Assembly (NCBI GenBank): GCA_963594655.1
Contig: CAVBFD010000027.1
Location: 1 to 32,061, forward strand
Origin: Colivivens sp963594655
GTDB taxonomy: Bacteria; Bacteroidota; Bacteroidia; Bacteroidales; Bacteroidaceae
Length of the DNA: 32,061 bases
Reading direction: 5' to 3'
The position numbers and the translations under genes are program-made. Under the pieces are notes generated by a model. The model saw nothing but the letters and a program-made list of their open reading frames with translations, had not been told where the DNA came from and searched no databases. Below, piece by piece: positions 24,653 to 32,061 of the stretch (position 1 is its first letter; each line of letters begins with the position of its first letter).

Positions 24653-25144
24653 ATGGAACATATACGCCCAGTCACGTTAGATGACGCAAGGGCCATCGTG
24701 GAAATCTACAATTATTTCGTTACAGACACCACAGTGTCGTTTGAGACTCAGCCACTCACAGTGGAGGAGATGGCAGACCGCATACGTGAGATTTCCGCCC
24801 ACTTCCCTTATTTCGTTTATGAGGAGGACGGCAAGATACTGGGCTACTGCTGCGCTCACCTATGGAAGGAACGCGCCGCCTACGCGAAGACGCTGGAGAC
24901 AACCATCTATATCCATAATGACGCCAGGCGCCGGGGCATAGGCACTCTGATGGTAAACCATCTCGTGGACCTGTGCCGCAAGCAGGGCTACCGCGCCCTC
25001 ATCGCCTGTATCACTGCAGAGAACGAGGCGAGCATAAGGATGCACGAGAAGATTGGGTTTAGCCGAGTGTCGGAATTCCGGCAAGTCGGCCGTAAGTTCG
25101 GCAGGTGGCTCGATGTTGTGGATATGGAACTCCTGTTGGATTAG
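24653..25144 (+). CDS. GNAT-family N-acetyltransferase, phosphinothricin acetyltransferase-like
   Basis: This 163-aa cytoplasmic enzyme would transfer acetyl from acetyl-CoA to an amine. The opening MEHIRPVTLDDARAIVEIYN and TTVSFETQPLT match the Pat/Bar/MnaT branch. The acetyl-CoA P-loop motif is NDARRRGIGTLMVNHL, and ACITAENEASIRMHEKIGF is the usual motif B. MnaT-type homologues often act on methionine sulfone or sulfoximine rather than phosphinothricin, so the substrate is open. ATG 24653 gives the canonical N-terminus; 24635 would add six residues. It is a single-gene unit with its own promoter. Confidence 0.9.
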   Translation: MEHIRPVTLDDARAIVEIYNYFVTDTTVSFETQPLTVEEMADRIREISAHFPYFVYEEDGKILGYCCAHLWKERAAYAKTLETTIYIHNDARRRGIGTLMVNHLVDLCRKQGYRALIACITAENEASIRMHEKIGFSRVSEFRQVGRKFGRWLDVVDMELLLD

Positions 25145-25313
25145 CGGACTTATGCCATAACCGTAGTCGTTAACGTCAACAACATACAAGGAGGTTCGCC
25201 ACACACCCAAAGACGAACTTTACATATCAGCAACCCCACTTGCACAATATGTAAAAAAAACACGAAATAACAAAAAGACGTGCGACACCCCCAATTACGC
25301 CACATTTTAACAA

Positions 25314-25480
25314 ATTACAAGAAGACCGCCTACAGATACCTACAACGCCTCTTTTTTTTCACTCGAGTGAATCGATCAAAACACTCGAGTGAAATGACCA
25401 AACCTCTCGAGTGAATCGATCAAATCACTCGAGTGAATTTATCCCCTCTCCAGAGCCACTTTTCAAAGTGTCAGAAAACG
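25314..25480. repeat. Left direct repeat flanking the AAA-ATPase gene
   Basis: From ATTACAAGAAGACC onward this block aligns with 27375-27514, offset 2,061-2,062 bp with a one-base indel before the T-run. The shared order is a ~45-bp conserved leader, an eight-T run, CTCGAG palindromes, then CCCCTCT-x-CAGAG and TTTTC...AGTG...CAGAA. The leader differs at one base over about 35. The 25145-25313 stretch before it holds nothing I recognise. Confidence 0.85.
25358..25437. repeat. 22-bp palindrome array (four CTCGAG units), upstream copy
   Basis: CTCGAG cores at 25362, 25384, 25406 and 25428 are spaced exactly 22 bp apart. The full palindrome TTCACTCGAGTGAA is intact in the first unit and nearly so in the others. 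Spacers are short and A-rich (ATCGATCAAA-type). Confidence 0.95.
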
Positions 25481-25577
25481 TAGGGAATTGTCCAGAATCC
25501 CACCCACCCAAACAATTTCATGAGTTAACACAACCAGAGTTAATTGATTAACGTTTTCTATCAAGTGGAATAAAAGC

Positions 25578-25685
25578 GGCTCTTCCGCTTTTCGAGTTGG
25601 TAAGACTGCGTAATCGTAACAAATCAGTTCACTGTGGGCGGCACTCCGAGTGAAACCTCGGGCTGAAAGCCCATAAAGCACCGAG
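25578..25685. repeat. Partial copy C of the dispersed terminal-inverted-repeat element
   Basis: It aligns without visible gaps to the first 108 bp of copy D (31696-31803), including the terminal GG[CT]TCTTCCGCTTTTCGAG, GCGTAATCGTAAC and the GAAACCTCGGGCTGAAAGCCC hairpin. The other half is absent: the sequence switches to the ATPase leader within a few bases. Its end also forms a local hairpin, AAAAGCGG (25573-25580) with CCGCTTTT. The stretch 25481-25577 holds nothing I recognise. Confidence 0.85.
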
Positions 25686-25691
25686 TATCGG

Positions 25692-25800
25692 GGCGGAACA
25701 AATATTTCCCTCATTTTTGCAAGACTTACCGAAAAACTTTTGTATCTTTGCAAAGTGATGGCAGTCGCTGTCGTACGATTCATCAAAAGCTGAGGTTATG
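25692..25800 (+). repeat. AAA-ATPase promoter/leader, copy 1 of a 109-bp direct repeat
   Basis: It matches 31953-32061 at 106 of 109 positions by eye; differences are at 25695, 25716 and 25717. It runs through the -7 box and ends on the ATG of the ATPase gene. Confidence 0.92.
25743..25750 (+). promoter_or_regulatory. Bacteroidetes -7 box for the AAA-ATPase gene
   Basis: TATCTTTG matches TAnnTTTG. Initiation near 25757 gives a leader of about 41 nt to ATG 25798. The box is fully conserved in the second leader copy. Confidence 0.8.
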
Positions 25801-27354
25801 GCACTGAAATTATATCCGATAGGAATACAGACGTTCGAACGAATCCGCAAGGAAGACAAACTCTACATCGACAAGACGGAGTACATATACCGCATGTCCC
25901 ACACCAGCGGTAAGTTTTTCTTCTTGGGGCGGCCGCGCCGCTTCGGCAAGTCGCTCCTGGTGTCCACCATGCAGAGCTACTTCGAGGGCAAGAAGGAACT
26001 CTTCCAAGGACTTGCCATCGAGCAGTTGGAGAAGGAATGGACGGAATACCCCGTGATACACCTTGACATGAGCGGAGGCAAGCATATGGAAAAGGAAGAC
26101 TTGAAGGATTACCTCTGCGACATGTTGGAAGAACAGGAAAGCCTGCTGGGGGTGACCGGCAAGGACAAGGCTCCCAACCTGCGCTTCAAGGACCTGATTC
26201 TGCAAATGTACAGGAAGACGGGCAAGCAGGTGGTGGTACTCATCGACGAGTACGACGCACCGCTGTTGGACGTGGCCCACGAGACGGACAAACTGGACGA
26301 ACTGCGCCAAGTGATGCGCAATTTCTACAGTCCGCTGAAGAAATACGAGGAATATCTCCGTTTCGTCTTCCTCACCGGCATCACCAAGTTCTCGCAACTC
26401 AGCATCTTCAGCGAGCTGAACAACATCACCAATATCTCCATGGATGATGATTACGCCGGTATCTGCGGAATCACCAAGGAGGAACTGTTGGGGGATATGT
26501 CGGAAGACATCGACATGCTCGCCAAGGCATTAGGTTATTCAAGGGATGTAACTGTCGCCAAACTCAAGGAACATTATGACGGCTATCATTTCTCAAAGTC
26601 ATCGCCAGATGTATTCAATCCATACAGTCTGCTCAATTGCTTCGCCAAACGAGAATTAGGAGCCTATTGGTTCTCGTCAGGCACGCCCACCTACCTCATC
26701 AACATGATGAGGAAGTTTGACACGCTTCCTACGGACATCGGGCAGGTGGATGCTGACGAGAGCGAGTTTGACGCACCTACGGAAAATATGACCACCATCA
26801 TGCCGTTGCTCTACCAGAGTGGCTACATCACCATCAAGGACTACAACCGTGACTACAATTATTATACCCTCGACCTGCCCAACAAAGAGGTAAAGGTGGG
26901 ATTGACGAAAGCCCTCATCCCGTCGTATGTCACGCAGAACACCCTTGCCACAACAACGACGGCCCGCCGCATCGCCCAGGCTCTCGACAAGCAGGATATG
27001 GATGGAGCCTTGCATCTCCTGCAGGACTTCCTCGGCACCGTACCCTACTGCAACGTGACCAACTACGAGGGTCACTACCAGCAGATGCTCTTCATCATCT
27101 TCTCCCTCCTCACCGATTATCTGGTGGACGTGGAGGTTCACACCCCAAAAGGCAGGGTGGACATCGTGCTGCTCACCAGGACCGACCTCTACATCGTCGA
27201 ACTGAAGCTCAACAAGAGTGCGCAGGCTGCGATGCAGCAGATCAATCTCAAGAACTATCGCCAGCGTTTCGCCCTCTCGGGCAAACCCATTACCAAGGTG
27301 GGCATCAACTTCGACTCCACCAAGGGCAACATCGAGGACTGGGTGATTTGTTAG
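25798..27354 (+). CDS. AAA-ATPase with C-terminal PD-(D/E)XK nuclease-like domain
   Basis: This is a 518-aa soluble protein. An N-terminal AAA-ATPase-like domain has YIDKTEYIY, Walker A GRPRRFGKS (residues 44-52) and Walker B VVVLIDEYDAPLL (Asp150-Glu151). A central helical linker follows. The C-terminal PD-(D/E)XK-like core shows Asp455 in GRVDIVLL and Glu468-Leu-Lys470 in YIVELKL, followed by the helix SAQAAMQQI. This architecture is a widespread, multi-copy family in gut and oral Bacteroidetes; its function is not established, although nuclease motifs look intact. It stands alone, with its own promoter, between two direct repeats. Confidence 0.9.
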   Translation: MALKLYPIGIQTFERIRKEDKLYIDKTEYIYRMSHTSGKFFFLGRPRRFGKSLLVSTMQSYFEGKKELFQGLAIEQLEKEWTEYPVIHLDMSGGKHMEKEDLKDYLCDMLEEQESLLGVTGKDKAPNLRFKDLILQMYRKTGKQVVVLIDEYDAPLLDVAHETDKLDELRQVMRNFYSPLKKYEEYLRFVFLTGITKFSQLSIFSELNNITNISMDDDYAGICGITKEELLGDMSEDIDMLAKALGYSRDVTVAKLKEHYDGYHFSKSSPDVFNPYSLLNCFAKRELGAYWFSSGTPTYLINMMRKFDTLPTDIGQVDADESEFDAPTENMTTIMPLLYQSGYITIKDYNRDYNYYTLDLPNKEVKVGLTKALIPSYVTQNTLATTTTARRIAQALDKQDMDGALHLLQDFLGTVPYCNVTNYEGHYQQMLFIIFSLLTDYLVDVEVHTPKGRVDIVLLTRTDLYIVELKLNKSAQAAMQQINLKNYRQRFALSGKPITKVGINFDSTKGNIEDWVIC

Positions 27355-27374
27355 TCATATCAGAATATTGTCAC

Positions 27375-27514
27375 ATTACAAGAAGACCGTCTACAGATAC
27401 CTACAACGCCTCCTTTTTTTTCACTCGAGTGAATCAATAAAAACACTCGAGTGAATCGATTATTTCACTCGAGTGAATTGTCCCCCCTCTTCAGAGTCTG
27501 TTTTCCGAAGTGCC
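27375..27514. repeat. Right direct repeat with 22-bp palindrome array (three CTCGAG units)
   Basis: This is the counterpart of 25314-25480. CTCGAG cores lie at 27424, 27446 and 27468, again exactly 22 bp apart, preceded by the same leader and T-run. It fills the space between the stop codons of the convergent ATPase and TonB-receptor genes and ends at the receptor's stop. Confidence 0.9.
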
Positions 27515-30247
27515 TCAGAATCCCACTTTCACCATGACTCCCACTACGCTTCGGCTGCCGCCTACATACGTAGGGAATCCTATCTGGCGACCTGAGTTGC
27601 CGGCATCCACGATGTATTTCTCGTCGAGCACGTTCTTGCCGAATGCTCCAATCTCATAATATACCGTGCCTGGTTGGAAACGATAACCAGCAGTGAAGTT
27701 CAAGAGACCGTAGGCATCCTGAGTGTATTCAGGCTCGTTGCTCTCCTCGAAGAACACCTTCGATTTCCAGGAATAGGTTGGACGGAAATAGACGTTTCCC
27801 TTCTTACCTGTGGGGACATTGAGGTCGAGGCCTACCGCAAAGCTGTTCTTTGGAGTCAGACGGAATCGGTTGCCAGCATAGGTTTGCCGGTTGCCATTGT
27901 CGTCTGTATCGTTGAACTTTCCGTCGATGAACGACCAATTGCCGAAGATGTTCAGATAGCGACAGGGAGAATAACTCAGGCTTGCCTCCAAACCAAAGGA
28001 ATGCGCACGACCGGCATCATCATACTCATACTTGGAAGTGGTCTGGTTGAACACCGATGTCTGATAATTGTACCAGTCATAATAATAGGTACAGAAATCA
28101 TAGTTGATCTTGCCGTCCAGTACGCTACCCTTCACACCTGCCTCATAGCTGTAGATGATCTCCGGGCTCAAGGTCTCGAAGTCCTCCGGGTCGTTGTTGA
28201 AGTAGAGCACACCAGGACGGCGACCACGAGAAACGCTCACATAGATATTGTTTCTGCCTATCATATAATTGAGGGCGGCACGACCCACCCACGACCAATA
28301 ACTGCTGGAGGCAGCGACCTTATTCCCACCGTCTGTAGGATGATAGAGCACGGCACCAAACAGGCTGGGCACGGTAGATGACGAATAACCCGTCTCCTGA
28401 TGCTCATAACTTCCACGGAGTCCCAAGGTAAAATGCAGGTTCTTGGTAATCTTGAAGGTTCCGTCGGCAAACACCTCAGCGGCCTGGTTTGTGCCATAGT
28501 TCTTGCCCTGCTCGGTGTAGTTGGCATCGAGATTCTGATTGGAGATGCCTTGCAAGGTCGCCTGAATGGTCTTGCCACTCTCGCCCATGCCAAGAAGCGC
28601 CTGGTCTAAGTCCATGCCCAACTGGGCCAGACTTGCCTTGAGGTCGCCATAGATGTCGGGGGTAGCTGTTTGCAGGGCAGGCTTGCCGTTGGCATCCACG
28701 GCTGGGGTATCGGGAAACCATTTCCGCATCAACTGTGCCAAGGTTGTCTCCACCATCGGCTGATAAGCGGCTGGCAGCATCTGGCTGAGCAATGCCTTCA
28801 CGTTGTCTATCTGACCGTCGAGAGTGGCCTTCATGCTCTTCTGGATATAAACTGGATAGAGATATTGCAGATTCGCCTTGGCATTCACGTCCTGAGATGA
28901 GTTTTCATAGAAATAGCTGGCACCCACGAAACCGGAAAAACGACGGTGGTCATCATAGTTGAAGCGGAACTCCTGGCTCAACTGAGTGCCTTTCCCCTTT
29001 TCCTCACAGAGGAGCAGGGGCAGATAGGTGCCGTCGGCATCGAAGTGCTCGTCACTGTCGAAGGCACGGAAACCGGAAATCGATGTGAAAGCCCACTTTG
29101 GGTTGATCTTATGCTCGATGTCGAGCATGGCGCCGCCCACGTTGCGCTTGATGCCAAGTGCCTTGCCTGCCTCCAGGTTGGCAGGACTGTTGGGGTCGGC
29201 GTTGCCGTAGAGGGGATTGATGCTGTGGAAAGAGGTGCCTGGGTAGTCATCGTGCTGATAATCGAGTACCAGAGAGATTGGCGTGTCATCGCCTGCCCAC
29301 CACCGAGTAGAGTTTCTGAAAGCCAGAGTATTCTTGCCGTTGAGTCTGCCACCAGCCTCGTTCTTGACAAAACCGTCCCGGGCTTCGTAATCGAAGGCGA
29401 AGCGGTTGGCAAGCTTGTCCTTGACGATGGGGGTATTGATGAAACCTGTAACCTGTCGTTGGTTGTAAGAGCCATAGTTGACCGACAACTCACCTGTCAG
29501 GTAATTCACTGGCTTATGACGGATGATGCTGATGCCACCAATCTCCGCACCGCGACCGAAGAGCGTTCCCTGAGGACCCTTGACCACTTCCAGACGCTCC
29601 AAGTCAAACAGTTCCACGGCTGATCCGCGGCTTCGGGAGGTAGACACACCGTCCATGAAGACGGACACACGGGGTTGGGCATAGGATGCACCGTCATCCG
29701 AGGTAACGCCACGAATCACATAGCCGGGGTTGTTAGGGCTTTGCAGCTGTATCTGCACTCCTGGGGTAAACTGTGCCACGTCATCCAACTGATGGAGGTT
29801 CAGTTTCTCCATCACACTGCCAGTCACTGCACTCACAGCCACTGGCACTTCCAGAGAACTCTGCGATTTCTTCTGTGTGGTCACGATTACCTCGCCAAGG
29901 GTATGCGAGTCTTCCTTCATCACCACATTCAAGCTAGTGTTGTTGTCGACACTCTTGCTTACGGTAACATAACCCACATAAGTAAAAGTGAGTTGCTCGC
30001 CACGGGAAGCACTCACATGATATTCGCCGTTTACATCAGTCAGCACGTTCACTTTGCCACCACGCACGATAACACCGGGCAAGGCCTCGCCCTGCTCATT
30101 GGTTACCTTACCGTTCACCTCGTTAACGCCCAAAGATTTCTCGCCAAGTACATCGCCATCGGGCAGACCTGCTGCCTGCGTCTGGCTAAAGAATGCTCCC
30201 TGTGCCAAAAGGCTTGCCACGGTGAGAGCCACTACGTTTTTCTTCAT
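27515..30247 (-). CDS. TonB-dependent outer-membrane receptor
   Basis: This is a 910-aa protein with a signal peptide (MKKNVVALTVASLLAQGAFF, ending near TQAA). A carboxypeptidase regulatory-like domain follows (NGKVTNEQGEALPGVIVRGG). The plug has LGEVIVTTQKK, GYVIRGV and LERLEVVKGPQGTLFGRG, as in siderophore/vitamin-type receptors. The barrel ends in VGGSRSVVGVMVKVGF with a terminal Phe. There is no SusD, so it is not a SusC glycan importer. Residues ~450-585 form an unusually long, helix-prone insertion (QLGMDLDQALLGMGESG region) that would sit in an extracellular loop. It lies 40 bp behind the metallophosphoesterase gene with no promoter between, so the two are probably co-transcribed. The ligand is unknown. 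Confidence 0.92.
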   Translation of the reverse strand: MKKNVVALTVASLLAQGAFFSQTQAAGLPDGDVLGEKSLGVNEVNGKVTNEQGEALPGVIVRGGKVNVLTDVNGEYHVSASRGEQLTFTYVGYVTVSKSVDNNTSLNVVMKEDSHTLGEVIVTTQKKSQSSLEVPVAVSAVTGSVMEKLNLHQLDDVAQFTPGVQIQLQSPNNPGYVIRGVTSDDGASYAQPRVSVFMDGVSTSRSRGSAVELFDLERLEVVKGPQGTLFGRGAEIGGISIIRHKPVNYLTGELSVNYGSYNQRQVTGFINTPIVKDKLANRFAFDYEARDGFVKNEAGGRLNGKNTLAFRNSTRWWAGDDTPISLVLDYQHDDYPGTSFHSINPLYGNADPNSPANLEAGKALGIKRNVGGAMLDIEHKINPKWAFTSISGFRAFDSDEHFDADGTYLPLLLCEEKGKGTQLSQEFRFNYDDHRRFSGFVGASYFYENSSQDVNAKANLQYLYPVYIQKSMKATLDGQIDNVKALLSQMLPAAYQPMVETTLAQLMRKWFPDTPAVDANGKPALQTATPDIYGDLKASLAQLGMDLDQALLGMGESGKTIQATLQGISNQNLDANYTEQGKNYGTNQAAEVFADGTFKITKNLHFTLGLRGSYEHQETGYSSSTVPSLFGAVLYHPTDGGNKVAASSSYWSWVGRAALNYMIGRNNIYVSVSRGRRPGVLYFNNDPEDFETLSPEIIYSYEAGVKGSVLDGKINYDFCTYYYDWYNYQTSVFNQTTSKYEYDDAGRAHSFGLEASLSYSPCRYLNIFGNWSFIDGKFNDTDDNGNRQTYAGNRFRLTPKNSFAVGLDLNVPTGKKGNVYFRPTYSWKSKVFFEESNEPEYTQDAYGLLNFTAGYRFQPGTVYYEIGAFGKNVLDEKYIVDAGNSGRQIGFPTYVGGSRSVVGVMVKVGF

Positions 30248-30287
30248 ACAATCTTTTATTTGTTTATTGCCTTTAGATGATTACCAG

Positions 30288-31589
30288 TCATTTTTGGTCT
30301 TTGTAAAAGATGGTGACATCGTTGTCTGCCACTCCAGTGTCGGTACTGAGATACTTACCAATCTTCTTCATGATGAAAGCCCACTTCCATGAGTAGTGCT
30401 TCAGATGCTTGGCGGCAGCCTTGAGGCGATTCTTGAAGTCGTCGGAAGGATGCTCATCGCCAGCCAAGTGCATGGCGTAAGCCTCACCCAGTACCTTGCC
30501 ACATTCTTGCTTCACCTCGGCTGGCACTTTCTTCGGAACCAACTGATCCATCACACTGCTAAGGGCAGAGTTGGCGAAACGCTCGCTCTTCTGCTGCAAG
30601 GTTTCTGCAGAGTCCCTCATAGAGGTTAGTTCCTTTACCCGTTCTGTCCTTACGGTAAGCGTTCCCTTGTCCTCATCCACCTCTATCAGTCGATAAGGGT
30701 GAGGGTAACTCACGGTCGAGCCCGTCTCCATATCTACGAGACCATACTTCCGGGAGGCATCCTGTGCATGGAAATGCCCTGTGAAACATACCTTGATGCC
30801 CATCTTGGCTATCTTCCTGGCTTGCTTGCGCCAGTGGTCTACGAGATATTCCTTCATCACCTTGTCCTGCCAATTGAAGTGGCTCACTATGCCATGGTGC
30901 ATCATCATCAATACATCCATGCCCAGACGGTGAGCCTCTTCTGCCTGATGCTTGATGAAGTCCATCGTCTCGGGTTTGATTCTTCCGGCTGTCACACAGA
31001 TATCCTTGTCGAAGTCGTTGCCTTCATATTCACAGGCATCCACGGCGATGAGTCTGATTTTGGAGTCCAACTGCACCACATAAGAAAGAGAATATGAATC
31101 TCTGGCTATGGCCTCGCCATAACCATACTCCTTATATATATCGGCAAAATCGGCTGTGGAGACGGTGGTGGCGCGTCTCGTATTGTCGCCATCATAAACC
31201 TTGGCATGAGGATTGTTCACATCATGATTGCCCGGGATAACAAAAACCCTTATCCCCTGATCCTCCATTGGTTTGAGATAGCTACTTACCAAGAGTTCGT
31301 GCGAAACTCGTTCCCCGTCCTTGGTTAAGTCTCCTGTAATAAGAACCACTTGTGGGCGGTATTCCTTCACGTGCATGGTTACAGAATCCAGAAGTTCAGG
31401 ACTCTGAGCAAGCATCTTTCTGTCATTGGAAATGTAATCGTCAAAAGCCCTTCCTTCATGCATCAACAACTGGGGAGACATGAGATGCACATCCGACATG
31501 ATGGCCATACGCTGCAAGGGTTGACTTTGAGCAAAAGTTGCGGCACTATATAAAAAGGATGCCAGCAACATACAACTTGTTTTCTTCAT
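30288..31589 (-). CDS. Secreted calcineurin-like metallophosphoesterase
   Basis: This is a 433-aa protein with a signal peptide (MKKTSCMLLASFLYSAATFAQ), so it acts outside the cytoplasm. The two-metal site is complete: SDVHL (Asp33, His35), TGDLTKDGE (Asp87), PGNHDV (Asn121, His122), MMHHGIV and GHFHAQD. The C-terminal ~110 residues are a charged helical region without a recognised family. It is first in a two-gene unit with the TonB receptor, so it may process a phosphorylated nutrient before or after uptake (inference). Phosphodiesterase versus phosphomonoesterase activity cannot be decided from motifs. Confidence 0.92.
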   Translation of the reverse strand: MKKTSCMLLASFLYSAATFAQSQPLQRMAIMSDVHLMSPQLLMHEGRAFDDYISNDRKMLAQSPELLDSVTMHVKEYRPQVVLITGDLTKDGERVSHELLVSSYLKPMEDQGIRVFVIPGNHDVNNPHAKVYDGDNTRRATTVSTADFADIYKEYGYGEAIARDSYSLSYVVQLDSKIRLIAVDACEYEGNDFDKDICVTAGRIKPETMDFIKHQAEEAHRLGMDVLMMMHHGIVSHFNWQDKVMKEYLVDHWRKQARKIAKMGIKVCFTGHFHAQDASRKYGLVDMETGSTVSYPHPYRLIEVDEDKGTLTVRTERVKELTSMRDSAETLQQKSERFANSALSSVMDQLVPKKVPAEVKQECGKVLGEAYAMHLAGDEHPSDDFKNRLKAAAKHLKHYSWKWAFIMKKIGKYLSTDTGVADNDVTIFYKDQK

Positions 31590-31627
31590 AACTTCTTGTC
31601 GTCTTACTACTTTTCTTAAATCCGATG

Positions 31628-31635
31628 CAAAAGTA
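31628..31635 (-). promoter_or_regulatory. Bacteroidetes -7 box for the phosphoesterase/receptor unit
   Basis: The minus strand reads TACTTTTG, a TAnnTTTG match, 39-46 bp upstream of the ATG at 31589. Confidence 0.75.
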
Positions 31636-31695
31636 GACTGAGCTTGTTACATATGGGTTGCTATCGTATGAATAAGACGTGAAGGGGAAATTTTC

Positions 31696-31924
31696 GGTTC
31701 TTCCGCTTTTCGAGTTGGTAAGACTGCGTAATCGTAACAATTCAGTTCACAACGTGTGGCACTTCGAGTGAAACCTCGGGCTGAAAGCCCAGTAAGCACC
31801 GAGCAGCGGTGCAGGCTGCCCCTTCGGGGCGCACATGTCCTGACAGGGACACTGACACTCATAACTAAGAGCAACTTAGTAGTTGACATTCCACTGTCAC
31901 ACCAACGAGAAAAGCGGAAGAACC
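31696..31924. mobile_element. MITE-like element D, complete short form with terminal inverted repeats
   Basis: Ends 31696-31724 and 31896-31924 are inverted repeats at 25 of 29 positions. The interior has the GAAACCTCGGGCTGAAAGCCC hairpin, GCCCCTTCGGGGC near 31818-31830 and a TAACTAAGAGCAACTTAGT foldback. No coding frame is credible. Read in reverse complement it matches element B minus B's central hairpin block. It ends 28 bp before the repeated ATPase leader. Confidence 0.8.
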
Positions 31925-32003
31925 ATTTTTTTCAACCAAAACAAAACAACCAGGCAGAACAAATATTTCCCTCATTCCTGCAAGACTTACCGAAAAACTT
32001 TTG

Positions 32004-32011
32004 TATCTTTG
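32004..32011 (+). promoter_or_regulatory. Bacteroidetes -7 box in the second ATPase leader
   Basis: TATCTTTG is at the same distance from the ATG (32059) as in the first leader. Confidence 0.75.
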
Positions 32012-32058
32012 CAAAGTGATGGCAGTCGCTGTCGTACGATTCATCAAAAGCTGAGGTT

Positions 32059-32061
32059 ATG
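32059..32061 (+). CDS. Probable start codon of a second AAA-ATPase family gene (rest outside window)
   Basis: Only the ATG is present. The call rests on the near-identical 109-bp leader that ends on the start codon of the ATPase gene at 25798. It could instead be a truncated or decayed copy; the next bases would decide. Confidence 0.5.

Larger units (their letters stand above)
31953..32061 (+). repeat. AAA-ATPase promoter/leader, copy 2 of the 109-bp direct repeat
   Basis: It is 106/109 identical to 25692-25800 and ends on an ATG at the very edge of the window, in the position of the ATPase start codon in copy 1. Confidence 0.92.

Noticed and set aside
25358..25437. CRISPR-like array from regularly spaced CTCGAG repeats
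   Set aside because: The period is 22 bp with 6-8 bp variable stretches and only four units. CRISPR repeats and spacers are longer, and no cas genes are present.
27415..27475. Palindrome array as a standard Rho-independent terminator for the convergent ATPase and receptor genes
   Set aside because: The T-run precedes rather than follows the palindromes on the plus strand, and on the minus strand the stems are followed by A residues. A termination role is possible but not canonical.

Overview
The window looks like chromosomal DNA of a Bacteroidales bacterium, most likely Prevotella or a close relative. Nearly every promoter-proximal gap carries a TAnnTTTG box (the Bacteroidetes -7 element). 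Shine-Dalgarno sequences are not obvious, and several families are typical of the phylum: a minimal TatAC, a DUF4421-like protein, an AAA-ATPase/PD-(D/E)XK protein and Bacteroidetes-type outer-membrane receptors. Genus-level placement is inference, because no rRNA is present.

Layout. Positions 1-245 hold a partial dispersed repeat. Positions 246-4677 (minus strand) are a translationally coupled trio: a REC-REC-PPDK_N protein, ribF and a methyltransferase-like protein. A YhaM-like HD phosphohydrolase/exonuclease (4812-5675, plus) is divergent from it. Positions 5676-6549 have no gene but hold a striking composite of tandem repeats around a nested inverted-repeat element. Positions 6550-15913 are all on the plus strand: a tripartite RND efflux pump (adaptor, pump, TolC-like channel), ruvX, def, a TPR protein and purU, with overlapping or closely spaced ends. 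A tRNA-Leu(UAA) with its own promoter and terminator follows (16022-16105). A large outer-membrane beta-barrel protein lies on the minus strand (16212-19145).

Positions 19353-23317 form a compact operon: a polytopic NapH/NapG-like polyferredoxin with an internal twin-arginine motif, an aldo/keto reductase-ferredoxin with an N-terminal twin-arginine signal and lipobox, TatA (59 aa) and TatC. It reads as a small Tat export module packaged with its own redox cargo. A DUF4421-like protein and a GNAT acetyltransferase follow.

The right end is repeat-rich accessory DNA. An AAA-ATPase/PD-(D/E)XK gene (25798-27354) is bracketed by direct repeats, each containing an array of CTCGAG-centred palindromes with an exact 22-bp period. 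Its promoter and leader (109 bp) recur almost identically at the right edge, ending on an ATG, so a second member of the same family probably begins just outside the window. Between them, on the minus strand, is a secreted metallophosphoesterase/TonB-dependent receptor pair. A terminal-inverted-repeat element recurs as four copies plus a possible small remnant, two of the copies directly upstream of the two ATPase leaders.
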